From Acanthosepion lycidas (taxonomy: Eukaryota; Mollusca; Cephalopoda; Sepiida; Sepiidae): DNA of 64,000 nt. Where the stretch lies: NCBI GenBank assembly GCA_963932145.1, contig OZ010573.1, forward strand, positions 29,901,284 through 29,965,283, given 5' to 3'. Made by a program: the position numbers and the translations under genes. Below, piece by piece: positions 1 through 11,651 of the stretch (position 1 is its first letter; each line of letters starts with the position of its first letter). The notes below the pieces were generated by a model that worked only from the letters and a program-made list of their open reading frames with translations, was not told the origin of the DNA and did no database searches.

Positions 1-1744
1 ATATGTAAATAGAAAGAGTGGCAACACTGTTTAAAGCTTGAATTCAATCTTCAGGCTATGGCAATTACAGTCAAGCATGAAACACTGCTGTTGCTTAGTG
101 TTGATCTCAGTGACCTTTTTATACAAGTTTCATTAAAGATAACTGTACTAGTGTAATTAAGCTTTTTATTCAGTTTTTCTTGCGTTTGTATAAGTGTTTT
201 CTTTTCTAGACAGAAAATATATAAAAACTGTCTGAATGTTCTATAGATCTATGCACTTTCAGTTATTTTGAAATATACAACATTTAAACAGTTTTTACAC
301 AGTCATCTTTAATGAAACTTGCATAAAAGAGGAATTGCTACCCAAATAAACATTTATATATATAAAAACTTTGCATCATCAAGAATGTCACTCATGGCCA
401 AATTGTTAATGGCATGCTTTAGCAAGATACAGAATTTTCTTTCTGATAAAATTTTGAATAAGTTAGCAAGCCACAAATAAGCACCCTCCTTTCAATTTTT
501 TTTATAAAAACTTAATTTTATACTCAAATCCACTGTTCTTTGGTGTTTTTGAACCCCTTTCTGCTAGTTATAATTATTCTTGGGTAATTTCCATGGCACT
601 AACCAACTGAGCTTTTCCTTGGAAATGCCCACAAGAACTGCCTCTTCAGTGACTACAAATCACACTCCAACATCTTTGTTCACAAAATTCAATTCTTCCT
701 TTCAAAGAACTTTCTGTATCATGCCCAACAAAATAACTAGTCATAGCTACCTTCAGTGTAGCATTGGCAATTTCCATAAGAATATATTAGTATAAGTGTA
801 GGGAAAGACATCAGGTTAAAATTATCAAGCATAGCCTATAGGTCTTTTTATCTGTCGATTGCTAATGCATTTAACATTATAGCCCCAGAATAGTAAAGAA
901 TTTTAAATATTCTTTTTAGATATAGTATGAGCAAATACATTTAATCAAGTATAGTCAATGGATTGAGTCTTTTTATTTTTAATAGAAATCAGTGCTAAAC
1001 CAGATACCCTGCTACTTCCTATTGTAGAGTGTATATCTTCTTTTTTTTTTTTTTTATTGACGTCTTTCAGCACTTGTAACAGTCACTGGTGGAGTAAGTA
1101 TCAGTCACAAAGCATGTGTAACTTCAGTTCAGCTCAGTGTCAACTAAGAGATTCTGAAAAAAGTAATCAAAAAAAGAAGATACTAGATATTTCTTTTCGC
1201 ACTCTTTTTTTGGTTCCCATTCTCCAATTTTTACTGCAGAACAGAAGCAAATATTTTCATCTCATGAAGCAATTCTTCAAGATGAATGTCAACCATTTTT
1301 TGCCATTCAAAGAAAATTGGTTCATTTAAGGATTAATAAATTGATATCTACAGAAACAAGTTTTTACCTTAAAATAGAAAAAATTACAGTTATTCAGAGG
1401 GTCAACTTTACAGTCACACATGCCAAAGACCATGGGGTGCTGTTTTGAAGAATCACATTCCTTCTATAAAATGTAATGATTTAAAAAGTACTTTTTATTG
1501 ATATGGTAGAAATATTATTATTTTTAACAAAAGCATTCTGTTCCTTAATGATGGACACTTTGGAATGAATAGTCACAAAAATAAATTTCTTGTGAGAAAC
1601 TAATGCATGTTGAAGCATGTTGTTGGTCATTTTGCATTTCATTAGGCAACTGAAAAAAAAATATGATCTATTCCTTGTTTGACACTGCACCCAGAGAGAT
1701 TTCTTTTCTTTATTTATTGTCTTTAGGGTATTATGAGCTATTTT
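1..1744. other. AT-rich DNA without recognised gene
   Basis: I see no coding similarity in this stretch. Short open frames near 580-795 and 1057-1329 have low-complexity, untypical composition and no motif I recognise. There is a poly-T run near 1040-1055. The only structure I noticed is a 33-bp imperfect inverted repeat with arms at about 117-149 and 299-331, listed separately. Confidence 0.6.
117..331. repeat. 33-bp inverted repeat, 150-bp spacer
   Basis: The sequence around 117-149 (contains CAAGTTTCATTAAAGAT) reappears reverse-complemented at about 299-331 (contains ATCTTTAATGAAACTTG), with a few mismatches. The arms do not extend outward convincingly and no target duplication was seen. 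It could be the decayed end pair of a small DNA transposon or a chance foldback. Confidence 0.45.
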
Positions 1745-2720
1745 TAATCATTTCATCACAAGGAAGGCAATAAAGCCACTAGGACACAGGAGGTTAAAGA
1801 GTGTTAGAAAATATGAGAAAAACTACTATTAAGGAGAAAGGACAATAAAAGAATAAGAACTAAGACAGAATTTAAAGATTGGCATTGCTTTTAAAACAAT
1901 GTCAATTGTGAAGAAGCTAGAAGAGAAATCCACAAGTGAAAAATTTGATAGAAGAAACTGTTAGCATAGAACTTACAGTTACATCTAGCAATTTCAACTG
2001 TAAGTTGATTATACCCTGCCCCCAATCTAGTACTGTGCTTAAATTCATAAAGTCTAGGTACCATAAAGGAAAATTCATCAGAACAATTACCATGAAAGTA
2101 TTTATAGAAAAGGCATAAGGAGGTAGTGGGAAAGGGACTGAAGCTGAGATGCCAGGACAGAACCAATAACATTTCAGATTCTTCTCTTAATATATAGCAG
2201 GAGCACCAGACCAGATGTGGCAGCAATATTCAAAGCAAGGAAGAATGGTAGACTTATAAATTGGTTCAATATATTCTTTCTATTTCATATCAGCTGAAAA
2301 CATTAGTCTAAGAAGGTACAATAAGTCACTCTACTGGAGGTTAGCATCAGCCATACCAATGGAAGATAAAAAGGGTTCTCTCAGATGATTAAATAAGTGT
2401 TTTGAGGTGTTAAAATTAACAAGCCACAACTTACACCATTTAAAAACAGATTGTAGGTGATTTTTTAAATCAGCTGCCAATTTGACTTTATGGCAGTTCA
2501 AGACAAATTTAATTTGGCGATTTGGTAAGAAAGACTGAATCAGTGAAAAAGTACCATAATTTTTAAACTTGTGAAGAAAACCATTATGCCAAACCCTGTC
2601 AATCTGAATGGACATTGTCCATAGAAGAAGAATTGTATCCATGACACCTGAATGGCATGGACTGAAAACATTAGCAACAACAAAGTTTCAGAGAAAATGG
2701 AAACAAAAAGAACACTTATA
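1745..2720 (-). pseudogene. LINE family A reverse transcriptase remnant (3' half)
   Basis: Read on the minus strand this is the 3' half of a non-LTR retrotransposon ORF2. From about 2640 down, frames give an RT palm segment (FDRVWHNG-like, then LIQSFLPNRQIKFVLN) and the downstream segment VNFNTSKHLF...REPFLSSIGMADANLQ. From 2226 to 1891 comes the usual C-terminal block with LCLFYKYFHGNCSDE and VPRLYEFKHSTRLGAG. The catalytic YADD region is missing between the two segments, so there is an internal deletion besides stops and frameshifts. The 3' end at 1745 carries the antisense family tail, TTTTTAATCATTTCA followed by AAGGCAATAAAGCCACTAGGA. The C-terminal block resembles Jockey/CR1-type elements. 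The lineage is inferred; that it is a dead LINE is clear. Confidence 0.85.
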
Positions 2721-2900
2721 CATTGCATCAGAAAGAGACTGTTGAAAATTCAAGGGCACATAATGTAGAAAGAGGGCTTGGAAAATTTGACACTCACAGG
2801 ACATACTGAAAGCAAGAGGGACAGAGGAAAGCAACATATAACCTACCTGACAATGGTTGGCAAAACAGGAATTAGGATATATGGCATCCTTTCTGGATGT
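2700..2900 (+). pseudogene. RTE-like LINE C-terminal remnant
   Basis: The plus strand reads LENLTLTGHTESKRDRGKQ followed by ITYLT, a motif found in the C-terminal tail of many endonuclease-reverse transcriptase LINEs. The same phrase appears in better state on the minus strand at 57135-57356 (LENLILTGQIEGKRDKGKQ). Stops and frameshifts surround it, so only the last part of the ORF survives. It lies directly beside the oppositely oriented LINE A remnant. Confidence 0.65.
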
Positions 2901-2994
2901 AAGCAATCATGTCTATCAACATTTTTTTATGACATGTCCCTTTGGGGTGGAGGTAATTGTGGCTATCCACAGATTGCTTATCATTATCATACAC

Positions 2995-3235
2995 AGTTTC
3001 TATGAATTTATGATATTTGAGTGGTTGACTACTGCCTTACTTATAGTTTTGAATTGTCCCAGATATGACTGCCACCCAAGGCAAGAGAAACCAGTCTACC
3101 CTGCAATTTAACCCATAGATTGTGAAAGAGAAGAGATAGATTCATTGGCTTTTGGAAGAGCATCAAAGCAAAGTGAACTTTACAGACTAAACCAGAACTT
3201 TAACTAATTCCACACCAATAACTGCTATACTACCT
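2995..3235 (-). mobile_element. SINE S2-like copy, highly diverged
   Basis: This resembles the S2 family (better copies at 26596-26895 and 57880-58163) through GACTGCCACCCAAGGC and a following stretch like TTTAACCCATAG. The tRNA-like head would be on the minus strand near 3235 but is too worn to identify box A and box B. Assignment is tentative. Confidence 0.4.
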
Positions 3236-3239
3236 ACAC

Positions 3240-3580
3240 ATTCCATTCAGGCTGATAACAATGTGTAAATAAAAATAAAATAAACTGAGTGGGAAATAAA
3301 GAAAAAGGACTGAAAATACAAATGCATTGCTTTCAGGCAAATATTAAACAGTTGATCCTTAATCAAATTTCATTATCAAATTGTCAGTATTGTGTCAAAT
3401 GTGTTCCAGTGATAATTAATTTTATTAAAATTACCAAAAGATAAATAGACCTATTAGGTAGACCTGCATTTCAGTTGGGCATATTCAGGTGTCAAGTTTT
3501 TAGCATATTTAAGTGTGTAATTAATTAAATGACCACAGATCGAATTGTAATGTCATTGTTAACTCCACAATCTTTTTGTT
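3240..3580. other. No gene seen
   Basis: AT-rich sequence between two S2-like pieces. Contains no open frame or repeat that I can assign. Confidence 0.5.
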
Positions 3581-3584
3581 AGCT

Positions 3585-3815
3585 GCATAGTATGTGCTTC
3601 TCAAGGGCTACATATGGTTTTGAATTTAGACTTGTTCTTTATCTAAACCGGTTACCAACCAAGGCTGAAGAACACAATATGCCTTATTTAACCCATTAGT
3701 AGGAGGAGAAGAGTTAAATTCATACTAAAAGTGAGTGTAACGATACTTGACAGGCATTCAATCTCAGCTTTCCAATGTCTCATCTGGAATCACTATCTAT
3801 TCCATTACATTCACA
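3585..3815 (-). mobile_element. SINE S2 copy, tRNA-derived head on minus strand
   Basis: The plus strand shows TTACCAACCAAGGCTGAAG and TTTAACCCATTAG, shared with copies at 34985-35278 and 57880-58163. On the minus strand the 3815 end reads as a tRNA-like head: a box A-like TGTAATGGAATAGATAG is followed at tRNA-like spacing by GCTGAGATTGAATGCC, a worn box B. It is old and diverged, and no target duplication was found. Confidence 0.6.
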
Positions 3816-4254
3816 TCTGTTGCCATATAAATTAAATAATTAAGAACGAGACAACCTTAAGGTTCCATGACTAGAATTTATTTCCCCAGAAAATATATTT
3901 TTCCTGGTTCATCAGGTCACATCTCTAGTTACAAAGGAATTTGGTTTCTTTTATTTTTAATACAAGTTTTTGAGGGATAGTTTTAGACTGATATAAGGTG
4001 ACAGAGGTGGGAGAACTCTAGAATGGTCTATCTTGGAAATGGAAAGTGGGATAAAGTTGTTTTTAAACCATCTTTAATAATTTACATAGGTTTAGTCATG
4101 GAACCTTAAAGTTCTCTCTTTCTTAATTATTTAATTAATATTTGCTCTGGTGTTACATTGTGCTCTCTGGATTACATCCTCTTTGGAATTATCAACACAG
4201 ATTACCACATCCTTCATTACTTTACTATATATCAGCCCAAACAGTGATAGCTGT

Positions 4255-4600
4255 CACCAAACTAAAAAACCATATGGAAAGACCAGAACATCTGCTGGAA
4301 ATCAAAAATCAGACTGTTGTGTGCAATGGCCATCTTTCTGTACATCTGGGAATTTCAGACATTAGCAACAATATTATAGTGAAGAATCAAAGAAATGAGA
4401 TGATGCAGAACCATCCCAGGCATTACCTATGCAGACTGCATCACAAATGATGCAGTTCAGGACACCATCAAACAAGAAACATCAAACAAGCCTCATAACC
4501 ACCATCAAGAAGAGGAAATTAAAAATGGTATAGAGATGTCATAAGAACCAACAATATTGCCACTATCTCCCTACAAGGTACGATCTTAGCCATAAGAAGA
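4255..4600 (+). pseudogene. LINE (endonuclease-RT type) C-terminal remnant
   Basis: In shifting frames the plus strand gives LKTIWKDQNICWKSKIRLL, then IRRIPGITYADCITNDAVQ-like text at about 4410-4470, then KRKLKWYRDVIRTNNIATI at about 4510-4560. This order (thumb, RRILGI...D.ITN.EV, KRKL.W.GHV.R) is characteristic of the C-terminus of a widespread endonuclease-RT LINE group. At least two frameshifts and several stops are present. The R1 repeat begins about 50 bases downstream. Confidence 0.7.
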
Positions 4601-4653
4601 TCATTCACAGATACTTGGATATTGAAATGCAACCAAAATATGTGGAGAGCAGT

Positions 4654-5036
4654 CCTAGGTATGACAATAAACTACATCTGGCAGCAAGGCCTCTAATCAG
4701 GGGATTGTAAATTTTGAGGACTGTGAAACCACCTCTTAACTGCTGTTGTTCCCAAGTCTACCTTCACCTGGGGAGGTAGCCTCTGTTAGGGTCCTAGCTA
4801 TGGACAAACAGTGAAACCCCAAACCGGAGTCAAAACTCTATAAAAGTATAAAAATACCAGTAATATATATTTATAATAAAATTATCAAAAATACATTTTT
4901 AAAGCAAACTGACCTGCAATATATTTTATAGCAAAATGATCAACATTTTGCCTGTTGTTGAAGGTATACAACTACATTCAAAATATTTAGGTTTTGAGAC
5001 TAAATAACCCACAGAGGTTGATATATCATTAAACAA
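4654..5036 (-). mobile_element. Dispersed repeat R1, full-length antisense copy
   Basis: R1 is a family defined here by comparison within the window. Sense order is: a head with CATATCAACCTCAATGGGTT and ATTTAATGCC, a variable AT-rich middle made of TTGCTGGTAATA-like repeats, a core with CCCATAGCTGGGACCCTAAC, and a tail with GATCAGAGGCCTTGCTG ending near ACCCAGG. This copy is reversed: tail at 4654, head remnant (AAATAACCCACAGAGGTTG) near 5005. No protein is coded and no RNA polymerase III box is obvious. The class is unknown; a SINE-like or non-autonomous element is possible. Confidence 0.7.
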
Positions 5037-5129
5037 AAATAAACAACCAACATAAAAAAAAAAAAGAATGCCAACATTACAGTTGAACATGAATCACAAT
5101 AGGGAAAATGCCCAACATCCTTCTTTGAT

Positions 5130-5447
5130 TTCTGTCTGAATTTCAGGGATGAGAAGTTATCATTATTTGCACTATTTACATTCAGACTATTGTCCTCATC
5201 TTTCTTGTTGTTATCAGTACTTATGCCCTCCAGCCTTCATCAGGTGTATATCAATCTGGATAAAATATCTCTAGAGATGGGCAGTGGAATGAGAACAGTC
5301 TGCCCCCATAGATTAAATAAAGATTTCAGTAAAGAATTCCCTGTAGGTTACCCTGATAAAAGCCAGAGAGCACAACAGCTGAAATCTTATGATAATAACA
5401 ACAAAGATGAGGACAATAGTCTGAATGTAAATAGTGTAAATAAATAA
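5130..5447. mobile_element. SINE S1b insertion, inverted 5' part plus sense 3' part
   Basis: Two pieces of the same SINE meet head-on near 5253. The left piece (5130-5253) is antisense and includes the complete 3' tail. The right piece (5254-5447) is sense and stops shortly after GATGAGGACAATAGTCTGAA and GTAAATAGTGTAAATA. Arms 5170-5210 and 5401-5436 are almost perfect inverted repeats. A degraded target duplication (CCTTCTTTGA versus ATTCTTCTGTGA) may flank it. The layout matches copies at 26926-27336, 34088-34358 and 44414-45038. Confidence 0.65.
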
Positions 5448-5449
5448 TT

Positions 5450-5582
5450 CTTCTGTGACTGCTTTCGGACTTATTTTTCTGTGGTTTGAGCATTATATTT
5501 CCCCAGGTTAATATTTTTTTTATTTACCATTTTACTGCTATTTCCTGTCACTTATGTCTCTCTCTTTATAAAAAAAAATAAA

Positions 5583-5620
<38 letters not shown>

Positions 5621-5806
5621 GGTTCTCACCAGTCAAGCTGCAACTAAATGCACTGAAATGAAGTTGCAGCTTTGTTCTAAGTAAATTATTTTTGCTGATA
5701 TGAAAAAATTATAATAAATAATTATTGCTCTACTCTTGGTATTGAGCCCTCTTTTGAATTAATTCTGTGAATGTTAGAATTTACATATTATTTTTGTTCT
5801 CATTAC

Positions 5807-5854
<48 letters not shown>

Positions 5855-6190
5855 CATTGAGATTTCAATGGATACAAATTTTTTTAAAATTACAGAGGGA
5901 TGGCTGTACAACATGGTCCTATTATACTTTAGTATGTAATTTATTTCCCATTTGTAGATTCATAAACATAGGGCTGTATTATATTCGTCATATTATACAC
6001 AATTGTTGTTCTTGTCCTAAGTATTATCGTTCATTACCAACCTTCATGTGATTATTCTATTCAGTAACCTTCCGTAGGTTACAACAAAAACTTAATAGGG
6101 GGTCCAGTTTGCTATGTAAATTCGTTGTAAATTAATCCCCCCTACAGTATCCAAAACAAAGAAACTCATATGTAATTTTGAAAAAAAATG
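5450..6190. other. AT-rich DNA with TA microsatellites
   Basis: Contains TA-repeat tracts at about 5589-5617 and 5811-5852. The open frame across the second tract encodes only a Tyr-Ile run produced by the repeat. I recognise no gene or dispersed element. Confidence 0.6.
5811..5852. repeat. (TA)n microsatellite, about 21 units
   Basis: Uninterrupted alternation of T and A. A shorter tract of the same kind lies at 5589-5617. Confidence 0.95.
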
Positions 6191-6191
6191 A

Positions 6192-6475
6192 CCTAGTGGT
6201 TGAAGTAATCCAGCAACTAAACCTGAAGAGTTTTGAGTTCAATGCCTGGCGACAGCAAAGGTGAGTTACTAAAGAGAAATAATGGAAACTGAGATATTCC
6301 ATGGCACATGGAACGAGAACAATCTACCCCAGCGGACTAAATAAAAGGTTTCAGTTTGAAATTCCAAAGTATATAACCTGAAGAGGACCGGAATCTACTA
6401 CTGTCGAAACAGCGTGAATATGGTAATAAAGATGAGGACAACTGTCTGAACAGTGTAAATAGTTATGATACAGAA
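6192..6475 (+). mobile_element. SINE S1a copy
   Basis: The head has CTAGTGGTTGAAGTAATCC and TTTTGAGTTCAATGCCTGG, positions where tRNA-derived SINEs carry box A and box B. The body reads ATGGCACATGGAACGAG, then TACCCCAGCGGACTAAATAA, and the tail reads GATGAGGACAACTGTCTGAA followed by AGTGTAAATAG. Orientation is sense. It is one of the simple, non-inverted members of S1. Confidence 0.75.
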
Positions 6476-6479
6476 ATAC

Positions 6480-7088
6480 AGACAAAAAATTTTAATTTGA
6501 AATTCATAATCTCGAGCTATTTCTTCATATATTAATATAAACAGTTTTATATTTTTTTTAAATTTAAAGAAATAATGTTGTATGTTCAAGTGAATAAACA
6601 CTTCTTGGTTTGTGCCACTCTTTAAAAAGTAAAATTTTTAAAAATTATAGAAATCTAGCAGGCTTTGCCTGCTCACTATCACTTCACAAAGTAAGATATA
6701 TTCACTACTTGAAATATTTGAAACAAAAATTTTAAAGGAAAAATCATTCATAAATTGGCTTGTTATAGTTAAGGAAAGTTTTATAAAAAAATTTTTTGCT
6801 GAAGGCCAAGTAAATATGCAAATTTCAAACACATTTCTGCACTATATAAGGCAACATTCCTAAACAGAACTATTTCTGATATGAAAATCAAAACAATCCT
6901 TGAATAAAAGAACAGTAATGCAGGGCAGTTAATTAATGAAATATACTTTTTTAAAATCAATATGCAAATTAGTTAAACCTGAATAGTGATATTGCCTAGA
7001 AGTAGATAATATATAATACAGATATTGAACTTTTAGCATATAAATTACTATAAAGTAGAGCTGGGTCTTTTTAGCCTCAGAATTTGTT
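6480..7088. other. No gene seen
   Basis: AT-rich, with short open frames on the minus strand only. Nothing could be assigned. Confidence 0.55.
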
Positions 7089-7465
7089 GGATTGATGATA
7101 AACTACATCCGCATCCAGGGTAATGCCTCTGATCAGGAGGTTTTGAGGAGCGTGGAACTACCTCTTAATTGCTGGTGTTCCCAGGTCTACCCTGACCCAG
7201 GGTGGTAGCACCTGTTAGGGTCCCAACTATGGGTAAATAGTTGGGCCCAAAACTCGGGTAAAAACACTATGTAAGTATAAAAATAGGTTTTAATATCAAA
7301 AATACTTTGTAAAAAAATATTTATAACCAGCAATGCATTTTAAAAAAAAAAAAAAAAAAGAAATTACCAGCTATATATTTTTGAAGAAAAAATATTACCA
7401 AAAATAAAAATTTTGTTGCCATTAAATAACCCATTGACGTGTTATGTTGTAAACCAAACCAGATA
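7089..7465 (-). mobile_element. Dispersed repeat R1, antisense copy
   Basis: The R1 tail (GATGATAAACTACATCC) begins at 7089. The core follows in reverse: GCCTCTGATCAGGAGGTTTT, then CACCTGTTAGGGTCCCAAC. The reversed head (TTAAATAACCCATTGACG) ends near 7465, followed by AAACCAAACCAG, the complement of the TTTGGTTT run that starts other copies. The AT-rich middle is about 150 bases here, shorter than in the 36294 copy. Confidence 0.75.
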
Positions 7466-7469
7466 TATG

Positions 7470-8205
7470 CACACAAAAACAGCACTCCTTACTTACACTG
7501 CTTACACAACAACAGCCTTCAGTCACCCTCAGTGGACCTTGGACTTTATATAGAGTGAACATGAGTAAAATCTATGTATGTCTTGGGTAGTTCTGTGTTT
7601 TTAATCATTAGTTACACCTTTATTTTTTTTTTATTCCTTGATTTAGCTTTTAACAGTGTGGAATGGTAACCAACCAGCATTTTCTTTTTCTCCACATTTT
7701 TTTCTTTTTTTGATTTACCACTTTAAACTTCATGACAGAAAAACTGAATTGCCTAATCCAATTTTACAATACAAAGAAAGAAGCTACTTCAAACCAAAAT
7801 CTTTAAAATGTGCACAAATTTCCTGTACAGGCTCTGTTAATTTTGTACTGTTTTCATCTTGTGAAACAGAAGAGGAATTCAATGCACTAAAAGAGACCTG
7901 AAAAAATGTAAAGAATAAAGGAACACAATATAAAAAATATTTAACAAAAAAAATTAACTTAAGTGTAGGAAAACAAAACATCCATTCATATTAACCAATT
8001 TTGTGTGTATATATATATATATATATATAATATGAATTAAATGAATATTGATATAAGCAACCATATATGCATGTGATCACACACATATATAAATTTGCAA
8101 TATTTTATTTAATTTTTGGCGTTAACAACAGATTGCTCAATGTGGAATTACAAAGCTATAGAGTATGTGTTAATAAATATACATATTACCTTACGTCAAT
8201 AGTGT
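7470..8205. other. AT-rich DNA, TA tract at 8009-8029
   Basis: A frame at 7656-7901 is open for 81 codons but has no recognisable motif and untypical composition. I do not call it a gene. A short TG/TA tract lies at about 8003-8029. Confidence 0.5.
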
Positions 8206-8212
8206 GACTCTG

Positions 8213-8349
8213 AGTTTCATGTTAAATACAATCTTCAGGTACTTATAATGGTAATGAACTATTTGTTACGATTTTCAAAAATCCTAATGATTATAACAAA
8301 CAGTTCATCACGATTATAAGTACCTGAGGATTGAATTTAACATGAAACT
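8213..8349. repeat. 137-bp hairpin, 55-bp arms
   Basis: Left arm 8213-8268 starts AGTTTCATGTTAAAT and is repeated reverse-complemented at 8295-8349 (ends ATTTAACATGAAACT), with about five mismatches per arm and a 26-base centre that itself contains GATTTTCAAAAATC. A transcript would form a long imperfect stem. It may be a foldback MITE; no target duplication was clear and no second copy is in the window. Confidence 0.8.
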
Positions 8350-8365
8350 ATCAACAGAAGGCTGG

Positions 8366-8366
8366 C

Positions 8367-8411
<45 letters not shown>

Positions 8412-8412
8412 A
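8366..8412. repeat. (TA)n(TG)n compound microsatellite
   Basis: About 14 TA units followed by about 9 TG units, 17 bases after the hairpin at 8213-8349. Confidence 0.9.
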
Positions 8413-9129
8413 TGTGTACATACCTCCAAAGAAAAGCAATACCTAAGGTTTAAAATGAATTTTTAAAAATGAAAAATTGTTCTTGAATCTTTTATTTAGT
8501 TTTAATTCCAAGCTAGTAGATGAAATTTACTATTTCCAATAAAGTAGAATACTTTACTGTGTTTCAAACTGAATTCAAATTGATTGGAAGGATTTTCTTT
8601 TTTTTTAATTTTTAAAATTGCTGAAAATCAGTCATTCTAGCAAATTTATCTGCACAAAATGATTTTCTTTATTAAAATTTTTTTCAAAAAAATAAAATAT
8701 ACTTTGCTGAAACTTTATTTGAGGAAGATTAACTGACAAAATTTAATCTGGTTTGAAACAAATATTACAAAAAAGCCTTTTTTTAACACAAAAGGTGGGT
8801 GTTTTTATGAAGTGTTGACAATAATCTCAAACTTTTTACTGTAAAATTACTTGAAGGACTTTTTCTAGTAAATGTAAAATTACTTGAACATAACATGAGC
8901 ACCTTTTTGATAATTTGATGAATTAAATTATTTTTAAAATGTATCTTTTTTAGAAAATCTTGGTAAAAACATTTTTTTGACATCAGTTTACCCAAATCTT
9001 ATGAAATTTCAGGAGAAATTCATTTTTGTACAGCTTAATGTTTATATTAGTTATACGCAGAACTTCTTGGAGAATTTAAATCATCAATTTTTTTTTTAAA
9101 ACAGGACCCCCAGTTACCAAAAATCACCA
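8413..9129. other. AT-rich DNA up to the Helitron boundary
   Basis: No gene or dispersed repeat could be recognised. The last base before the Helitron is A (9129), as expected for insertion between A and T. Confidence 0.55.
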
Positions 9130-9553
9130 TCTATATACATATGATAAAAGGTAGAATGTGTGTATGCGTTTGTGTGTGTTTGTTTATATGTTTGATCGGA
9201 TCTCCTACATTTTTTAACTGATTTAAACCAAATTTGACACAGTTACTGCTAATCATCCTGCAGAGATTTTGACAGCACCAAAAATTGATTTAAGTCAATA
9301 TTTAAATCAATATTATTGATTTTTCATTTTTTGATTGGATGCACGTGTGTGTAATTATGTGTGTTCACTGCACACAAGCAGATATGGGCACTTTTCATGT
9401 CAGAATTAATAGCGGTAGCATAATTAGAAAATAGTGAGATTTAAGTGCTTATATGGGAATAAGAAAGGACAAAAATGGCCATATTTTGGTTTTGGATGCA
9501 AAAGTTATCACAATGAAGGATTTCTGTTACAGCCGAACTTTGCACTCCAAAAG

Positions 9554-10591
9554 CCAATCAGATTAGTGTTATTAGTTACACGTGGCTCGCACAATACTTG
9601 CTACCAATTGGCCCATTCACACTCGGAGATCATGTGTTAACGGGGGGGGGGGGTGTTCACGTGTGTGTGTGTGCATCAAGCATCCCAAATGGGTTTCAGG
9701 TAACCTACTTTTATTTCAGGATTTAATACTCATAACATGGTTTTTAAAAAGGATCTTTTAATGTTTCAATTCAGGCATGCATTACTTTCCATGTTTTCTG
9801 CATTTGCGCAGTAAACATCAAGGTCATTGTAAAAGGCTACATGTCAAATTTTACCAGAAAAATCAGTAAAAAAAAAGGTGAAACTGCTGCTTTTTAGGTG
9901 TTTGTAGCCCATTTAGGCTACTAAAGCATAGGATTGAATTCAGTGAGCAATCACTAACACATTTCATACCACTTCACGCCAACACTTTTAAGCCAAGTGG
10001 ACAGAATCGGCTCCCCACAATTTGTCCAATTTCTCACATTTGATTGCATTTTTTCATTCGAGGGGACACCAGGGGACTGTTATGTCTTTTCATGCCATTT
10101 ATGTGTAGCAGAAGGCACCTACTCGCTATAATTTTACTACTGCACATCACTGCATGTTTTAATCTAAATTTGTGTTACTTAAATGCCTTCATCGTCCATC
10201 AGTAAACAAAATTAACATTGCTTCAAATTTTGTATGTAAGAAGTGTAAAAACACTTGCATTTTCAACTTTTGATCAATAAAACTACCTTATATCTCAGAA
10301 AAATGAAGCTTGAAAATCCCATTTTCTGAGTGGCTGACTTTGAGAGACTGCGCTACATTGGTGATGATGTAAATCAAAATCGCCATGCCTATTTTGGGAT
10401 AAGGAACTACATAGCTTTCATATTTATCAATAAAAAAACCTGATACAATAAAGTCGCCAGATACTATTTTGAAACGTCATCTGCCACGGTGCACTGCTTT
10501 GACAAACCCAGCTGGAGGTTAACCAATCACGTTCACAGTTGCTGTGAGCTCATTGGCATGGTTGCAAGTGTTTAACCTTGGCCCATCCAAT
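9554..10591. promoter_or_regulatory. Four CCAAT motifs in Helitron 5' region
   Basis: CCAAT occurs at 9554, 9604, 10523 and 10587, three of them inside the form CCAATCA or CCAATCAT. They lie upstream of the Helitron reading frame at 11035. CCAAT is a common polymerase II promoter element, but five-base motifs also arise by chance, so a promoter role is only a suggestion. Confidence 0.25.
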
Positions 10592-11034
10592 CATACGTGT
10601 GAGCAGTTCTCTTACGCGTGTGTATGTATGTCACCTTAGTATGTGCACTCAAAGGCCAGCTACATCTTTATACCATAACTCGCATGTGTGTTCACACTTC
10701 TGCGATTACTCTCCTGCACTTGGCTCACTTCATTCGCTTCTTACAGAAACCACAAGTTGTTGATTACATATCCAAACTGTTTTTTTTTCACTTCTTAGTT
10801 ATAACTACATCAGTTTCCACGTTTATCGAATTTACTTCCCAAATTACCTAATACCATTTTAGCTTTAGTTGAATTTTTTGAACTTCACTGTTTTTGTCTT
10901 CGATGCCCTTTTGATACAGCTACATACATTTTTAAGATCCCTCTAACCTACCTATGTTTAGACTACACGTAATTTTTGCACTCAAAAAAACCTACATACC
11001 TTTTATTACATTTGCCTTTTTAAAATTGGTTAAA

Positions 11035-11651
11035 ATGTCACCTAAGAGAAGAAAACTTTTTGGATTGCGCATGGCTGCTGCCTCTGCTACAAGAGCAGCA
11101 AGGGCAAGTGAAACCACAGAGCAAACTTCAGGTGTCTTTCTCAGATGGCCTCATGCTGAAAGTACTGCTGAACGGACTGAAAGACTGGCATCAGTTATGT
11201 TATCACGATGCGCTAGACTTTCAACTGAAGAGCTTTTGGTACAAAATTCACAGGACACAATACGCATTTCTATGGCCAGGGCTTCCAGTCCCCAACACAG
11301 ATAATCCTTTGGTGTTTAAGGAATGCTGGCACTACAGCATGTTCTAGAGCTTTAGAAAGCCCTGAACAAATCACTTCATGTCGTCTTAAGAATGCTAGGG
11401 CTACAACATCTTCCAGGGTTTCGGAACAACCTCAACAAATCGCTATTTATTGTTTAAGAAATGCCAGCACTACTGCATCTGCCAGAGCTATAGAAAGTCC
11501 TGTGCAAACCGCTAATTATTGTTTGAGGAATTCCAGATCTACTGTGTCTGCCAGAGCTTCAGAAAGCCCTGGGGTACGGCAAGCATGGCTCAACAACAAT
11601 GGCCAAATTGCAAGGACAGACACTCAGTGTCGTGAGTCTGCATTTAGGTGA
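11035..11651 (+). pseudogene. Helitron N-terminal Arg-rich repeat region, frameshifted
   Basis: ATG at 11035 opens MSPKRRKLFGLRMAAASATR and continues with RAARASETTEQ and ERTERLASVMLSRCARLSTE to a stop at 11302-11304. A shift of frame at about 11289 restores similar text: three repeats of the form CLRNA..T..SARA.ESP.Q, about 26 residues each, end at a TGA at 11649-11651. Arginine-rich repeats of this kind (R..R....R.SETPE) open many animal Helitron RepHel proteins. Their function is not established. A second open frame (11060-11347) is an overlapping shadow. One frameshift breaks the region. Confidence 0.7.

Noticed and set aside
7656..7901. 81-codon open frame
   Set aside because: No similarity, no neighbouring exon signal and AT-driven composition.
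11060..11347. 95-codon frame inside the Helitron
   Set aside because: Overlaps the Arg-rich reading frame in another phase; the motif-bearing frames are 11035-11304 and 11289-11651.
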